A stretch of DNA of 64,000 nt from Brevibacterium mcbrellneri ATCC 49030 (lineage in GTDB: Bacteria; Actinomycetota; Actinomycetes; Actinomycetales; Brevibacteriaceae). The translations under genes were made by a program, and so were the position numbers. Of the stretch, positions 44,190 through 53,915 are shown piece by piece (within the stretch, counting starts at the first letter, position 1; the number at the start of each line of letters is the position of its first letter). Where the stretch lies: NCBI RefSeq assembly GCF_000178455.1, contig NZ_ADNU01000008.1:1-64000 (forward strand), in the 5' to 3' direction. The notes below the pieces were generated by a model. The model was not told where the DNA came from. It was given only the letters and a program-made list of their open reading frames with translations, and ran no database searches.

Positions 44190-45089
44190 TCACAGCAATG
44201 TTGTGCGGAACTCCTTGACCTCTTTATCACCCTTGCCACACGTCGCCGGACGCGGAGGCAGGTCACTGACTGTGTGCTCAACTTCTACCGCGTGGGTGTT
44301 CCCGTTCGCGCACTTCACGTGAAACACGGTGTCGCTTGTGGCCTCCACGTCAACGACATCGGCAATCCCGGTGAGGTGGTAGTGGGACCGGACTGCCACC
44401 TCACCGGCCTGAGCTGGTTTCGAAAACGCACTGCGCCCACGCAACAGATCCAGGTGAACCTGGCCGTCGACAGCCAGATCCCAGATCTGACGTGCGGCCA
44501 CCACTCCGGCCCGCCCGTACGTAAACCCCCAGGGGAGGACAATTAAAGCAGGTGCGAATCGGTGGCCACCCGTGTGGCTGGTTTCCCACACCCGCGCCGA
44601 GGTGGTTTCGGCTGGGGCATCAGCGTTCTGCGGCCCAGCGACATGTTGGGACAAAAGCGCTGCCACCGGGCGACCTTTGAGAGCACAACACACATCGCGC
44701 TTGCCATGCGTGCAGATGAGTGCCAAAGGCGATTCGACGGCGGTAGCGCCGGGTAGCGTCGCAGGGTTAGATATGTCAAGGTCAAGAAGATCAGACACGC
44801 TATTGATGGTGAGTGTGTACAGAGCCTCCTGGCCCGGCGTCGACTCCGCAATAAACACCCGGTGGCCGTTTGCGTCTTGACCGTCTCGGCCAGGCTCGCG
44901 AATGAACTGGAACCGCGCATTGTGTGCATTCATGTGGGCTTTGACCTGGGCGGCTAGTTCTTCACCCAAAGCAAAGCCGTCCAAAGCGTCGTGGCCCCAG
45001 CCGTGACTGAACTCCACGCACACCCACCGGGTCGCTTCAAGAGCAGTCCCAAGAAGAGGTTCGTCAAAAAAGTCAGAACACGCTGTCAT
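44190..45089 (-). CDS. Sucrase/ferredoxin-like family protein
   Basis: A 299-aa protein with a thioredoxin-like ferredoxin fold. The family motif LICTHGKRDVCCALKGRPVA (about residues 128-147) carries the Cys residues for a 2Fe-2S cluster, and WETSHTGGHRFAPALIVLP holds the conserved His residues. ATG 45089 has AAAGGA upstream. The physiological role of this actinobacterial family is not known. It is 19 nt downstream of the NhaC gene, so the two are likely co-transcribed. Confidence 0.85.
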   Translation of the reverse strand: MTACSDFFDEPLLGTALEATRWVCVEFSHGWGHDALDGFALGEELAAQVKAHMNAHNARFQFIREPGRDGQDANGHRVFIAESTPGQEALYTLTINSVSDLLDLDISNPATLPGATAVESPLALICTHGKRDVCCALKGRPVAALLSQHVAGPQNADAPAETTSARVWETSHTGGHRFAPALIVLPWGFTYGRAGVVAARQIWDLAVDGQVHLDLLRGRSAFSKPAQAGEVAVRSHYHLTGIADVVDVEATSDTVFHVKCANGNTHAVEVEHTVSDLPPRPATCGKGDKEVKEFRTTLL

Positions 45090-45108
45090 ATGAGTCCTTT
45101 ATGTGAAA

Positions 45109-46743
45109 CTACGCTTTGTTTGCTTCGGTTGCCATTGGTTCGTCATCAAGTTCGAACCCATGGATTTTCTCCAGGCGGGTCCAACGCCATACTCCAGCGA
45201 GAATCAATCCAGTAAGCGTGACGAGAGTGACGAGCATGCCCACCCACACCTGGTGAGTGAGGGCAACGGCAATGTAGCCGACCAAAGCCGCAGCGGCAGT
45301 AGCCAAAGCGTATGGAAGTTGCGTTTGTACGTGAGTGACAACTTCGCATCCTGCACCAGTTGACGACAAGATAGTGGTGTCAGAGATAGGTGAACAGTGG
45401 TCTCCCATGACTGCACCTGCAAGAACCGCTCCTAGAGCGGGGATCACCATATCGGTCGCACCAACTGCCAACAGGATGTCACCGGCGAGTGGGATCAACA
45501 GACCAAAGGAGCCCCATGAAGTTCCCGTGGCAAAAGCCATAGCTGCTGCAACAACGAACATGAGTGGGACCAACCATTGGGTGGGGATGCCTGCATTTTC
45601 AACGAGTCCACCCAGGTATTCGCCTGTGCCCAAAGCTTCGACCACAGTTCCCAGCATCCACGCGAGGATCAAAATATAGATGGCTGGAAGCATGGATCTA
45701 GTGCCTTCAGCAACACCCTTAAACAGGGTTCCCGCGTTGAACTTGGAGTGGCTGCTTGTGTAGCGGAAGTAGTAGAACACGGCGGCGATCAGGCCGGCAG
45801 TTCCTCCGTACAAGAGCGAGTTGGGCACCAAGGTCGACGCGAGCATGTCCATGGGGTTCGCGCTTCCGCTTTCCATGTACCCGGTGATAAACATGGCACC
45901 AATGACACCGACAACCAAGAACACGAACGGAACGATTAACGAGCGGAGCGCGCCGGGACGGTAAACAGGGAGATCTTCGGAGAGCTCGCCGGGGATTTCG
46001 GCGTCCTTTGCAAACATTTCACCTTCGGCTAGCGCCCTGCGTTCTTCGCGTCGCATGGGGCCGGCTTCCAAGCTGAAAATAATGACCAGGAAGACCGCGA
46101 CGACCGCGCCGACCGCATAGTAGTTAGCGGCGGCTGCTCCCAGGAATCCCATCACGCCGTTAGGCGCGACAGCAGCCGCGGCAATGATGGGGGCCATAAG
46201 ACCAATAATTGAGGCGCCCCAGCTCGAAAACGGCGCGAGAACAGAAACAGGCGCAGCGGTTGAGTCGATGATATACGCGAGTTTCGCACGTGAAACCTTG
46301 AACCGGTCAGATACCGGACGTGCGACCTGCCCCACCGCCAAAGCGTTGAAATAGTCATCGATGAAGATGGCAATTCCTAAAAACGCGGCAAGTAGCTTTG
46401 CTCCACGGCGTGACTTGATGTGTTTAACTGCCCAATCCGAAAACGCTTCTGTTCCCCCAGCCATGAGCACGAGCGCGGTAATGACTCCCAGGATCACCAG
46501 GAAGATCAGGTTGAACACTTGGTCAGTGTTCACGCGCCCAGCTTCAGAGTCCCAGAAGATTACCGCGAACGCTGACCAGATTTGAGACAGCGTACCCAGA
46601 GGGTTGAAGTTTTCAACGAGAAGAGCTGCGAGAACCACACCCAACCCTAGGCTGAGAACCACCCGCCGGGTGACGATCGCACTGATAATCGCGATGATAG
46701 GCGGAAGGATTGTGAGGATTGGATACTGGTCAACCACGGACAC
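45109..46743 (-). CDS. Na+/H+ antiporter, NhaC family
   Basis: GTG 46743 with GGGAG five bases upstream is chosen over the longer frame to 46809. The 544-aa protein has about twelve hydrophobic helices. Family motifs include FIDDYFNALAVGQVARPVSD (charged residues within the membrane) and GDHCSPISDTTILSSTGAGC near the C-terminus, typical of NhaC. A likely function is sodium export or pH control. A single sequence cannot separate Na+/H+ from amino-acid exchange such as malate-lactate NhaC relatives. Confidence 0.9.
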   Translation of the reverse strand: MSVVDQYPILTILPPIIAIISAIVTRRVVLSLGLGVVLAALLVENFNPLGTLSQIWSAFAVIFWDSEAGRVNTDQVFNLIFLVILGVITALVLMAGGTEAFSDWAVKHIKSRRGAKLLAAFLGIAIFIDDYFNALAVGQVARPVSDRFKVSRAKLAYIIDSTAAPVSVLAPFSSWGASIIGLMAPIIAAAAVAPNGVMGFLGAAAANYYAVGAVVAVFLVIIFSLEAGPMRREERRALAEGEMFAKDAEIPGELSEDLPVYRPGALRSLIVPFVFLVVGVIGAMFITGYMESGSANPMDMLASTLVPNSLLYGGTAGLIAAVFYYFRYTSSHSKFNAGTLFKGVAEGTRSMLPAIYILILAWMLGTVVEALGTGEYLGGLVENAGIPTQWLVPLMFVVAAAMAFATGTSWGSFGLLIPLAGDILLAVGATDMVIPALGAVLAGAVMGDHCSPISDTTILSSTGAGCEVVTHVQTQLPYALATAAAALVGYIAVALTHQVWVGMLVTLVTLTGLILAGVWRWTRLEKIHGFELDDEPMATEANKA

Positions 46744-46787
46744 TAACTCCCTTGTTTTGAAGGTTGGTACAGACAGTTTAACGGGGT

Positions 46788-47501
46788 TTAGTGACCGCGA
46801 GCGATCCATTCGTCCAGGTGAGGACGTTCAGCGCCAATTGTTGTGGCGTCGCCGTGCCCAGTGAGAACCACCGTGGAGTCCGGGAGCTCAAACAGTGTGG
46901 AGCGAATCGAATCAATGATGGTGTCAAAGGACGAATATGACCGTCCAGTGGCGCCCGGACCACCAGAAAACAGAGTGTCGCCGGACAGCAAAACGGGAAC
47001 GCTGGCGTTTTCGCCTAGTTCGTTACGCAACTGGTCTACAGCCTGCCCGAGGTCGTTTGGCAACTGGGCGAGCGTGAGTCCGCTTTCGATGTAGAAGCAT
47101 GTGGAACCGGGGGAGTGGCCAGGCGTGTGCAAGGCTTTTAACTGAAGTCCCGCGATGCTGAACGTGTTTCCATCCTGGATGTTTTCATCCGGCTTAACAT
47201 CTGGGAACACCGCGTCCCACAGCATCGAGTCTTCTGCGTTGAGGCACACGGGGATACCACCCAGCGAGTCCTTCGTTTCAAGCGCGTAGCGGATGTGGTC
47301 GTCGTGACCATGTGTGAGCAGGATACGTTCACAAAAGCGTGTTCCCACCTGATCTGCCACGCGCTCAGGGTCGTGGGCAGGGTCAACGACGACGACTTCG
47401 GCGTCATCCCCAACTATCCACACGTTGTTGTCCACGTCCCACGTTCCGCCGTCAAGCGAAAACGTGCCGGACGTGATGAGTCGTTCAATTCGCGCTGTCA
47501 T
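46788..47501 (-). CDS. MBL-fold hydrolase (partner of mycothiol dehydrogenase)
   Basis: Start ATG 47501 rather than 47567; the 237-aa protein then begins [20 protein letters not shown]. The metal site [12 protein letters not shown] matches HxHxDH, with later ligands in [22 protein letters not shown] and [11 protein letters not shown]. It overlaps the dehydrogenase gene by 17 nt. This gene pair is conserved in actinobacteria. The hydrolase probably acts on the S-formylmycothiol product or a related thioester; that role is inferred from pairing. Confidence 0.88.
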   Translation of the reverse strand: MTARIERLITSGTFSLDGGTWDVDNNVWIVGDDAEVVVVDPAHDPERVADQVGTRFCERILLTHGHDDHIRYALETKDSLGGIPVCLNAEDSMLWDAVFPDVKPDENIQDGNTFSIAGLQLKALHTPGHSPGSTCFYIESGLTLAQLPNDLGQAVDQLRNELGENASVPVLLSGDTLFSGGPGATGRSYSSFDTIIDSIRSTLFELPDSTVVLTGHGDATTIGAERPHLDEWIARGH

Positions 47502-48588
47502 TGATAACCACCGATCGTAGAACTTCACCGCGTCCCATTTTGGCAAACGCGTCTTCAACTTGGTCAATTGTGATGCGTTCAGAAACGAATGTGTCCAGAG
47601 GCAGGCGACCTTGTTTGAACAGGTCGATAAACATTGGGAAGTCGCGTTCGGGCAAGCAGTCGCCGTACCAGCTGGACTTCAACGAGCCACCGCGACCGAA
47701 CACGTCGAGGAGCGGAACGGACAGTTCCATTTCAGGGGTAGGTACTCCCACGAGCACGACGGTTCCGGCGAGATCGCGGGCGTAGAAGGCTTGGCGCCAC
47801 GTTTCAGGAACTCCAACCGCGTCGATCACGACGTCAGCGCCAAAACCGCCAGTGAGTTCCTGTACAGCGGTGACAACGTCATCCTCGCCGAGGTCGCGCG
47901 AGTTGATGGTGTGCGTGGCGCCTAGGTCTGTTGCCCACTGAAGCTTCCGGTCGTCAAAGTCGATCGCAATGATGCGGGAGGCGCCGGCTAGGCGTGCTCC
48001 AGCAACGGCGGCAGCCCCTACGCCACCGCACCCGATAACAGCGACGGACTGACCGCGCGTGACCTTACCGGTGTTGATCGCTGCACCCAGACCGGCCATG
48101 ACACCGCACCCCAACAGGCCAGCGACTGCCGGGTCGGTTTCTTCAACCTTGGTGCACTGACCTGCAGCCACCAAGGTCTTGTCTGCGAAGCTACCGATTC
48201 CAAGCGCCGCTTCGAGTTCCGTTCCGTCGGTGAGAGTCATCTTCTGAGTCGCGTTGTGGGTGTCGAAGCAGTACCAGGGTTCGCCTCGTTTACAGGCGCG
48301 GCACTCACCACAGATCGCGCGCCAGTTGAGAATCACGAAGTCGCCAGGCTCCACATTTGTGACACCTTCGCCTACCTGGGAGACGACCCCCGCGGATTCG
48401 TGGCCCAGTAGATACGGGTAGTTGTCGCCGATTCCGCCTTCGCGGTAGTGAAAGTCCGTGTGGCACACACCGCAGGACTTCACATCGACCACGACCTCAC
48501 CGGGGCCGGGGTCTGGAATGACAATGTCGACGAGTTCGACTGGCTTTCCTTTGGCTTTGGCAACAACGCCTTTAACTGTCGTGGGCAC
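47485..48588 (-). CDS. mscR: S-(hydroxymethyl)mycothiol dehydrogenase
   Basis: Mycothiol-dependent formaldehyde dehydrogenase, also able to act as nitrosomycothiol reductase in relatives. The zinc MDR enzyme (367 aa) has the catalytic site [11 protein letters not shown] (Cys42). Structural zinc cysteines are in [15 protein letters not shown], and [15 protein letters not shown] and the NAD fold [18 protein letters not shown] are also present. GTG 48588 has AGGAG upstream. It is coupled to the MBL hydrolase and consistent with mshA and mshD elsewhere in the window. Confidence 0.93.
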   Translation of the reverse strand: MPTTVKGVVAKAKGKPVELVDIVIPDPGPGEVVVDVKSCGVCHTDFHYREGGIGDNYPYLLGHESAGVVSQVGEGVTNVEPGDFVILNWRAICGECRACKRGEPWYCFDTHNATQKMTLTDGTELEAALGIGSFADKTLVAAGQCTKVEETDPAVAGLLGCGVMAGLGAAINTGKVTRGQSVAVIGCGGVGAAAVAGARLAGASRIIAIDFDDRKLQWATDLGATHTINSRDLGEDDVVTAVQELTGGFGADVVIDAVGVPETWRQAFYARDLAGTVVLVGVPTPEMELSVPLLDVFGRGGSLKSSWYGDCLPERDFPMFIDLFKQGRLPLDTFVSERITIDQVEDAFAKMGRGEVLRSVVINDSAN

Positions 48589-48637
48589 GTCAACTCCTAT
48601 GCGTGATCTACTATGTGTATAGAGCCCAGTCTATGTA

Positions 48638-48674
48638 GGAACCGCGTTCAGCTTCTATAGCTGAACGCGGTTCC
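48638..48674. terminator. Terminator between metS and mscR
   Basis: Perfect 15-bp stem GGAACCGCGTTCAGC (48638-48652) with its complement (48660-48674) and a 7-nt loop. No T-run follows on the minus strand, but stem strength and position support termination of metPS. Confidence 0.8.
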
Positions 48675-48700
48675 GTTACGCTAACGTCGCTCTAGCAGAC

Positions 48701-48808
48701 TCAGTTTTCGACGTCTGAGTGCTTCTTCAAATGCACGATCGCGGCTCCCAAGCCACCCCACACGGTGACCATGGACAGCAACATCATGATGATTGCCGGT
48801 GTGCTCAT
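48701..48808 (-). CDS. metS: Methionine/alanine importer small subunit
   Basis: A 35-residue membrane peptide, MSTPAIIMMLLSMVTVWGGL followed by a basic tail. This is the MetS pattern: a STxAIIMM start and VWGGL within one helix. In Corynebacterium MetS is needed with MetP for sodium-driven methionine and alanine uptake. It overlaps the metP stop by 4 nt (ATGA), which supports the call. Confidence 0.92.
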   Translation of the reverse strand: MSTPAIIMMLLSMVTVWGGLGAAIVHLKKHSDVEN

Positions 48809-50376
48809 GCGTTTTCTCCTTGAATGTCTTTAGCGTGAATTGTCTCTTGTGTCTCGTCATGGTCCGTGCGAGCTGCGTCAACGACATCCTTGCGCCACGG
48901 AACCAGTGACATGATCACCGCGAATACCACTAGTCCGGCGACCATGCCCCAGCCGAATACGCCCACAAACCAGCCCGGGTATTCGCCGTAGCCATTCTTG
49001 ACCAAGTCATATGTGGATGTGATGAACATGTAGCCCAACACGACAGGGGTGATGACGCCCAAGAAAACAATCCAGGTCCAGCCCACCTTGAAACTGCTGA
49101 CCTTGTTGAGGTGGTCACGCAGGGTAGGCAGTGCTCGGATAACCCACGTCAAGCAGATGAGAGCGATCAGAGCAATTCCCACGATGGCCAGGTTGTTCAC
49201 GAAGGCGTCGACCACGTCGAGCACGCTCAGGCCCGTAATCGTGGGGTAGAAGATACAGGAGACAACTGCCATGAATCCACCAAAGACAATAGTTGAGGTC
49301 TTCTGCGAGATGCCCAGTTTGTCTGCGACTGCCGCAGTCACAACTTGTACCAACGAAATGAGTGAAGTCAGACCGGCGAACACTAGGCTCAAGAAGAAAA
49401 GGACACCAAAAATGGATCCACCTGGCATTTCCGAAATGAGGGCTGGGAAAGCAACGAACGCGAGCCCGGGTCCACCTGCCACAGTTTCACTCACCGCGAC
49501 ACCACTCTGGTGAGCCATGAAGCCAAGAGAGGCGAACACACCAATACCAGCCAGGATTTCGAAGCTGGAGTTTGCGAAACCAACGACCAAGCCAGAGCCC
49601 GTCAGGTTGGTGCGTGGCTTGAGGTAGGCCGAGTACGTGATCATGATTCCGAACGCAACGGACAGGGAGAAGAAGATCTGCCCGTACGCTGCAATCCAGA
49701 CCTTGGGGTCAGAAAGCGCGCTGAAATTAGGGGTGAAGAACGCATTAAGTCCTTCAACCGCGCCCGGAAGGGTGAGCGCGCGAATAACCAATGCCACAAA
49801 CAGCACCAGCAGAATAGGTAAGAAGATCTTGCTGACGCGCGCGATTCCGTTCTCCACTCCACCCACAAGAATAAGCAGGGTAGCGACCCAGACAGCGATG
49901 AGTGGCAACAGCACTCCCACGACCGGTTGCACGCTAAACGTCACATCGCCAGACTGCTGGAGGAAGGTTCCACCAAAGAATTCTTCGGCGTTGTCGCCCC
50001 AGCTTTTGTTAAGCGAGAAGAACGTGTAACAAATCGCCCAACCGATAATGACCGCGTAGTAAATGGAGATCACAAAAGCGATTCCCACGTGAATCCAACC
50101 GATGGGTTCGGTTCCGCGGTTGAGCATGCGGAAGTTTAGTGGTGAAGACGAACGGAACTTGTGTCCGATCGAATAATCCAAGAACAGAAAAGGGATACCC
50201 ACCGTGATCAGCGCAATCAAATAGGGGAGGATAAACGCCCCTCCACCGTTTTCAAACGCAACATAAGGGAAACGCCAAATGTTGCCCAGCCCCACGGCCG
50301 ATCCAATTGCAGCCATGATAAACGCCGTCTGTGTACTAAAGACCTGGCGTGGCTGAGAGGAAGTAACTTGTTTCAT
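48805..50376 (-). CDS. metP: Sodium-dependent NSS-family methionine/alanine importer
   Basis: ATG 50376 with AAGGGA upstream is used; the frame to 50460 adds non-family residues. The 523-aa transporter starts with the NSS helix-1 motif FIMAAIGSAVGLGNIWRFPYVAFENGGGAF, which holds sodium and substrate contacts. About twelve helices follow. Pairing with metS makes the methionine/alanine importer the best call among NSS transporters. Confidence 0.93.
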   Translation of the reverse strand: MKQVTSSQPRQVFSTQTAFIMAAIGSAVGLGNIWRFPYVAFENGGGAFILPYLIALITVGIPFLFLDYSIGHKFRSSSPLNFRMLNRGTEPIGWIHVGIAFVISIYYAVIIGWAICYTFFSLNKSWGDNAEEFFGGTFLQQSGDVTFSVQPVVGVLLPLIAVWVATLLILVGGVENGIARVSKIFLPILLVLFVALVIRALTLPGAVEGLNAFFTPNFSALSDPKVWIAAYGQIFFSLSVAFGIMITYSAYLKPRTNLTGSGLVVGFANSSFEILAGIGVFASLGFMAHQSGVAVSETVAGGPGLAFVAFPALISEMPGGSIFGVLFFLSLVFAGLTSLISLVQVVTAAVADKLGISQKTSTIVFGGFMAVVSCIFYPTITGLSVLDVVDAFVNNLAIVGIALIALICLTWVIRALPTLRDHLNKVSSFKVGWTWIVFLGVITPVVLGYMFITSTYDLVKNGYGEYPGWFVGVFGWGMVAGLVVFAVIMSLVPWRKDVVDAARTDHDETQETIHAKDIQGENA

Positions 50377-50523
50377 CAACTGTCCCTTAAACCTGCACAG
50401 ATAACCTGTGTCGCACGTGAAGCAACCCAGCGGCCTTTGCTGGGCTGTTCGAACGTGCAATATATAACATGAATCACATCGTCGTCATTCAAGCCCATAT
50501 CGTAGACAAGTTCAGCATTTAAG

Positions 50524-50535
50524 TACACTTGATGC
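50524..50535 (+). promoter_or_regulatory. Leaderless promoter of cysS
   Basis: TACACT (50524-50529), then 6 nt, then GTG 50536. No Shine-Dalgarno is present. Confidence 0.6.
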
Positions 50536-51987
50536 GTGACGATTCAGCTATATAACTCGAAGACCCGCAAGCTAGAGCCTTTCGCGCCCGTAACACCGGG
50601 GTGCGCGAGCATCTACGTGTGTGGTGCCACGGTCCAGGGTGCACCTCATATTGGGCACATGCGTTCGGCCGTGGTTTTCGACCAGTTGCGCCGGTGGATG
50701 ACGTACCGGAACTTCGACGTCACGCTAGTTCGGAACGTCACTGACATTGACGACAAGATCCTCTCGAAGTCAGTTGATGAGGGCAGGCCGTGGTGGGCGC
50801 ACGCTTTCCTTTATGAACAGGTGTTTACCGAGGCATATGACCGGATCGGAGTCGCGCCCCCAACCTATGAACCACGCGCTACCGGGCACATTCCAGAAAT
50901 GATTGAGCTGATTGCTCGTCTCATCGAAGCTGGCCATGCCTATCCAGCTCAGGACGGTTCAGGGGATGTGTACTTCGACACCGCCTCGTGGCCGGAATAC
51001 GGATCGCTTACCCGCCAAGACCGCGGCAGCATGGAAGACGCCGCCGACGCCCCCGTGCGTGGCAAGCGCGACCCGCGTGACTTCGCGGTGTGGAAAGGCC
51101 GCAAGGACGCTGACCCTGTGACAGCTTCGTGGGACACCCCATGGGGCCGAGGTCGTCCCGGCTGGCATATTGAATGTTCGGCAATGAGCACCAAATACTT
51201 GGGTGCACAGTTTGACATCCATGGTGGCGGACGAGACCTGAGGTTCCCTCACCACGAAAACGAAATGGCGCAGTCCAATGCGGCCGGCGACCCCTTCGCA
51301 AACCTGTGGATGCATTCGGGGTTGGTCAGTGTGGACGGCAACAAAATGTCCAAGTCCTTGGGGAACTCGATTTTCGCTCACGACCTTTTTGACGAATACT
51401 CGCCACTACTCGTGCGTTTCTTCCTCACCTCGGGCCACTACCGATCCCAGCTCGAGTTCACCCGGGACAATGTGGCTCAGCAACAAGCTGCGGTCACGCG
51501 CATCACCAACTTCCTCACGCGAGCCCGAACCGAGCTCGGGGACACAGCGCCTGCCGTTGTGTCATTCGAATCTGGCTACGAAGGCGGTCACGTGGCACCC
51601 GAATTTGCGGAGGCCATGGACGATGACCTGAGTACACCTCGGGCGCTTGCCGTTGTTTTTGACTACGTCAGCAAGGGATACAAACTCTTAGAGGCCGGGG
51701 GTTCCGCAAACCGCGAAGAACTTGCACACACGCTGGTTGCTGTCGAAACCATGCTCGACACACTGGGAATCAATCCCACAAGTCTCCAGTGGGCAGAAAC
51801 CGCAAGCGGCTCAGATTCGGCCACGCAGGCCCTGGACGTACTCGTATCTGAACTTGCAAACCGAAGGCTGGAAGCGAAAAAAGCCAAGGACTTCGCCAAT
51901 GCTGACGCGATTCGCGATCAACTCACACAAGCAGGCATCGTCATTGAAGACACCGCGGACGGATTCCGCTACCACCTAAAGGACTAA
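50536..51987 (+). CDS. cysS: Cysteinyl-tRNA synthetase
   Basis: Charges tRNA-Cys. The class I signature HIGH is at residues 38-41 and KMSKS at 270-274. Zinc ligands include Cys29 in YVCGATVQ and the central CSAMSTKYLG with HHENEMAQS. A C-terminal DALR-type helical domain contains LEAKKAKDFANADAIRDQL. Length 483 aa is normal. The mycothiol ligase MshC is a CysS relative, but the full length and the C-terminal tRNA-binding domain favour CysS. rlmB follows after 2 nt. Confidence 0.96.
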   Translation: MTIQLYNSKTRKLEPFAPVTPGCASIYVCGATVQGAPHIGHMRSAVVFDQLRRWMTYRNFDVTLVRNVTDIDDKILSKSVDEGRPWWAHAFLYEQVFTEAYDRIGVAPPTYEPRATGHIPEMIELIARLIEAGHAYPAQDGSGDVYFDTASWPEYGSLTRQDRGSMEDAADAPVRGKRDPRDFAVWKGRKDADPVTASWDTPWGRGRPGWHIECSAMSTKYLGAQFDIHGGGRDLRFPHHENEMAQSNAAGDPFANLWMHSGLVSVDGNKMSKSLGNSIFAHDLFDEYSPLLVRFFLTSGHYRSQLEFTRDNVAQQQAAVTRITNFLTRARTELGDTAPAVVSFESGYEGGHVAPEFAEAMDDDLSTPRALAVVFDYVSKGYKLLEAGGSANREELAHTLVAVETMLDTLGINPTSLQWAETASGSDSATQALDVLVSELANRRLEAKKAKDFANADAIRDQLTQAGIVIEDTADGFRYHLKD

Positions 51988-51989
51988 GC

Positions 51990-52910
51990 ATGTCGAAATC
52001 AGGATCACGCGCTCGAAAAGGAACCGGCGGGCACGGTCGTCGCGCGCTCGCAGGTAAGGGCCCCACCCCAAAAGCTGAAGACCGGGTCTACCACAAGGCG
52101 TATAAAGCCAAACAAGAACGACTCAAGCGCGCAGCCCAACAACAGGCGCGCAAAAAGAAGAAGGAACACGGCTCAAATATGGTGGCCGGGCGCAACTCCG
52201 TGCTTGAAGCCCTGCGTGAAGGAATTCCCGCAACCACCCTGTATGTGGCGCGCCGAATCGACGCCGACGAACGTGTCCGCGACATCATCGAAGCCGCATC
52301 AGACCGGGGTATCCCCATGCTCGAAGCGGGGAAACCAGACCTTGACCGGATCACCGACGGGGCCATTCACCAAGGCGTTGCCCTTCAAGTGCCACCCTAT
52401 GAATACGCCCACCCCGACGACCTGCTCTCGCTGGCTCGCGACCGCGCGGAACATCCGCTCCTCGTAGCTCTCGACGGAATCACCGACCCACGCAACCTGG
52501 GCGCCATCGTCCGCTCAACAGCAGCGTTCGGAGGGCACGGCGTCATCATCACCGAAAGACGTGCTGCCTCCATGACAGCGGCAGCGTGGAAGACCTCGGC
52601 GGGGGCAGCCTCCCGTATTCCGGTTGCCCAGGTCGTGAACCTGGCCCGAGCCATCGACGACCTCAAAAAGAGTGGCGTATTCGTTCTGGGCTTGGACATG
52701 AACGGAGACGTAGAACTGCCCAAACTGGAACTCGCTCGCGAACCCGTGTGCCTCGTGGTGGGCTCAGAAGGCAAGGGGCTTTCACGATTAGTACGTGACA
52801 AGTGCGACCAAATCGTGTCGATCCCCATCAGCGCAAGCACCGAGTCTCTCAACGCGGGAGTCGCTGCAGGGGTCGCCCTGTACGAGGTTGCCCGCACGCG
52901 CATGCTATAA
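51990..52910 (+). CDS. rlmB: 23S rRNA (guanosine-2'-O-)-methyltransferase RlmB
   Basis: SpoU-family enzyme (306 aa) that methylates G2251-equivalent in 23S rRNA. It has a basic Lys/Arg/Gln-rich N-terminal extension (about residues 1-60), then the substrate-binding domain from VAGRNSVLEALREG. The trefoil-knot catalytic motifs are DPRNLGAIVRSTAAFGGHGV, LVVGSEGKGLSRLV and SIPISASTESLNAGVAAGVA. It forms a pair with cysS, as in many actinobacteria. Confidence 0.95.
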   Translation: MSKSGSRARKGTGGHGRRALAGKGPTPKAEDRVYHKAYKAKQERLKRAAQQQARKKKKEHGSNMVAGRNSVLEALREGIPATTLYVARRIDADERVRDIIEAASDRGIPMLEAGKPDLDRITDGAIHQGVALQVPPYEYAHPDDLLSLARDRAEHPLLVALDGITDPRNLGAIVRSTAAFGGHGVIITERRAASMTAAAWKTSAGAASRIPVAQVVNLARAIDDLKKSGVFVLGLDMNGDVELPKLELAREPVCLVVGSEGKGLSRLVRDKCDQIVSIPISASTESLNAGVAAGVALYEVARTRML

Positions 52911-52948
52911 GGCGCCCCGCCTTTCCCAGGAGGAAAACCGAGGCGCCT
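52910..52948 (+). terminator. Weak hairpin after rlmB
   Basis: AGGCGCC (52910-52916) pairs with GGCGCCT (52942-52948) over a 25-nt loop; no T-run follows. It lies between convergent genes and is a weak terminator candidate only. Confidence 0.35.
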
Positions 52949-52965
52949 GCGGGCGTGCTTCGTAG

Positions 52966-53757
52966 CTAAACGCGTGGTGAGAAACGCCCGTCGTGGGCCA
53001 TCCATCCACCGTCGACGAGCAGCGGTGTGCCGGTGACATACGAGGACGCATCGGAAGCGAGGAAAAGAACAGGGCCCGCCATTTCGTGCAGGTGACCCCA
53101 ACGACCCACCGCAGTCTTATTGGCGTACGCGTCCCACCACTCCGTGTCAGACTTGATTTGCGCAGTCAGTGGCGTGTCGAACGGCCCGGGCAGAATCGTG
53201 TTGACCCGAACGCCAGAGCCACCCAGTTCACTCGCAAGCGTCTTGGTCAACTGCACAACCCCTGCCTTTGCGGCGGCATACAGACCCTGACCGGGTTCAA
53301 CGACCTCGGCACGGAACGACGCGAACGTGACGATCGAGCCACGCCTGCGCTCGCGCATGCTGTCTCCGAACGCACGCATCAAACGGTACGTACCTTTGAG
53401 GTTGATGTCGATCACGCGGTCGAACTCTTCATCCGTGGTGTCCAACAGACGTTTACGGACATTCGCTCCCGGAGTGATGACCAGCGCGTGAGCATCCGCA
53501 AAAGACTGAGCAAGCGAGTCAACACTGCCTGAATCGGTGATATCCACGGTAAAGGCTTCAGCGGAACCGCCACGTTCAGCAATGATTTGAGCCGTGGCCT
53601 CAGCAGCTTCAGTGTTGAGATCTGCGCAGACAACGTGCGCGCCCGAATCAGCTAACCCCAGGGCTGAAACCTGGCCCAAACCTGAGCCACTACCAACAAC
53701 AACGGCTGTGCGGTCGGACATGTTGAAAAGGTTCGGAATGTTAGGGACGTCTGTCAT
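52966..53757 (-). CDS. SDR family oxidoreductase (sugar/sugar-acid type)
   Basis: NAD(P)-dependent short-chain dehydrogenase of 263 aa. The nucleotide site is GSGSGLGQVSALGLADSGAH and DLNTEAAEA favours NAD(H). The catalytic segment is TFASFRAEVVEPGQGLYAAAKAG with Tyr and Lys in YxxxK. The C-terminus VTGTPLLVDGGWMAHDG is typical of gluconate or 2-keto-3-deoxygluconate-type dehydrogenases, but the substrate is not certain. It is divergent from two LacI regulators, its probable controllers. GAAAGG precedes the ATG. Confidence 0.85.
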   Translation of the reverse strand: MTDVPNIPNLFNMSDRTAVVVGSGSGLGQVSALGLADSGAHVVCADLNTEAAEATAQIIAERGGSAEAFTVDITDSGSVDSLAQSFADAHALVITPGANVRKRLLDTTDEEFDRVIDINLKGTYRLMRAFGDSMRERRRGSIVTFASFRAEVVEPGQGLYAAAKAGVVQLTKTLASELGGSGVRVNTILPGPFDTPLTAQIKSDTEWWDAYANKTAVGRWGHLHEMAGPVLFLASDASSYVTGTPLLVDGGWMAHDGRFSPRV

Positions 53758-53806
53758 AGCCAGGCCTTTCGTGTGTGATCAGTGATTTATTGAAGTGATG
53801 AAACAA

Positions 53807-53820
53807 CACTACGTTTAGTG
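53807..53820. promoter_or_regulatory. Palindrome in the SDR-LacI gap (candidate operator)
   Basis: CACTA (53807-53811), CGTT, TAGTG (53816-53820): a 14-bp inverted repeat midway between the divergent SDR and LacI genes. Length and position suit a LacI-type operator. The arms are only 5 bp, so chance is possible. Confidence 0.35.
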
Positions 53821-53903
53821 ACCCGGCTCACGGGGAAGCGTCCACATATCGTTCTCTTACTGCTGGTCAGGGCAGGTGAATGTCCGTGAAGACAGCGATC
53901 TCG

Positions 53904-53915
53904 TAGACTACGCGT
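53904..53915 (+). promoter_or_regulatory. Leaderless promoter of the LacI gene pair
   Basis: TAGACT (53904-53909), 6 nt, then ATG 53916; no Shine-Dalgarno is present. Confidence 0.5.

Noticed and set aside
50536-51987. cysS as the mycothiol ligase mshC
   Set aside because: The full-length protein with a C-terminal DALR-type tRNA-binding domain and adjacency to rlmB fit cysteinyl-tRNA synthetase.
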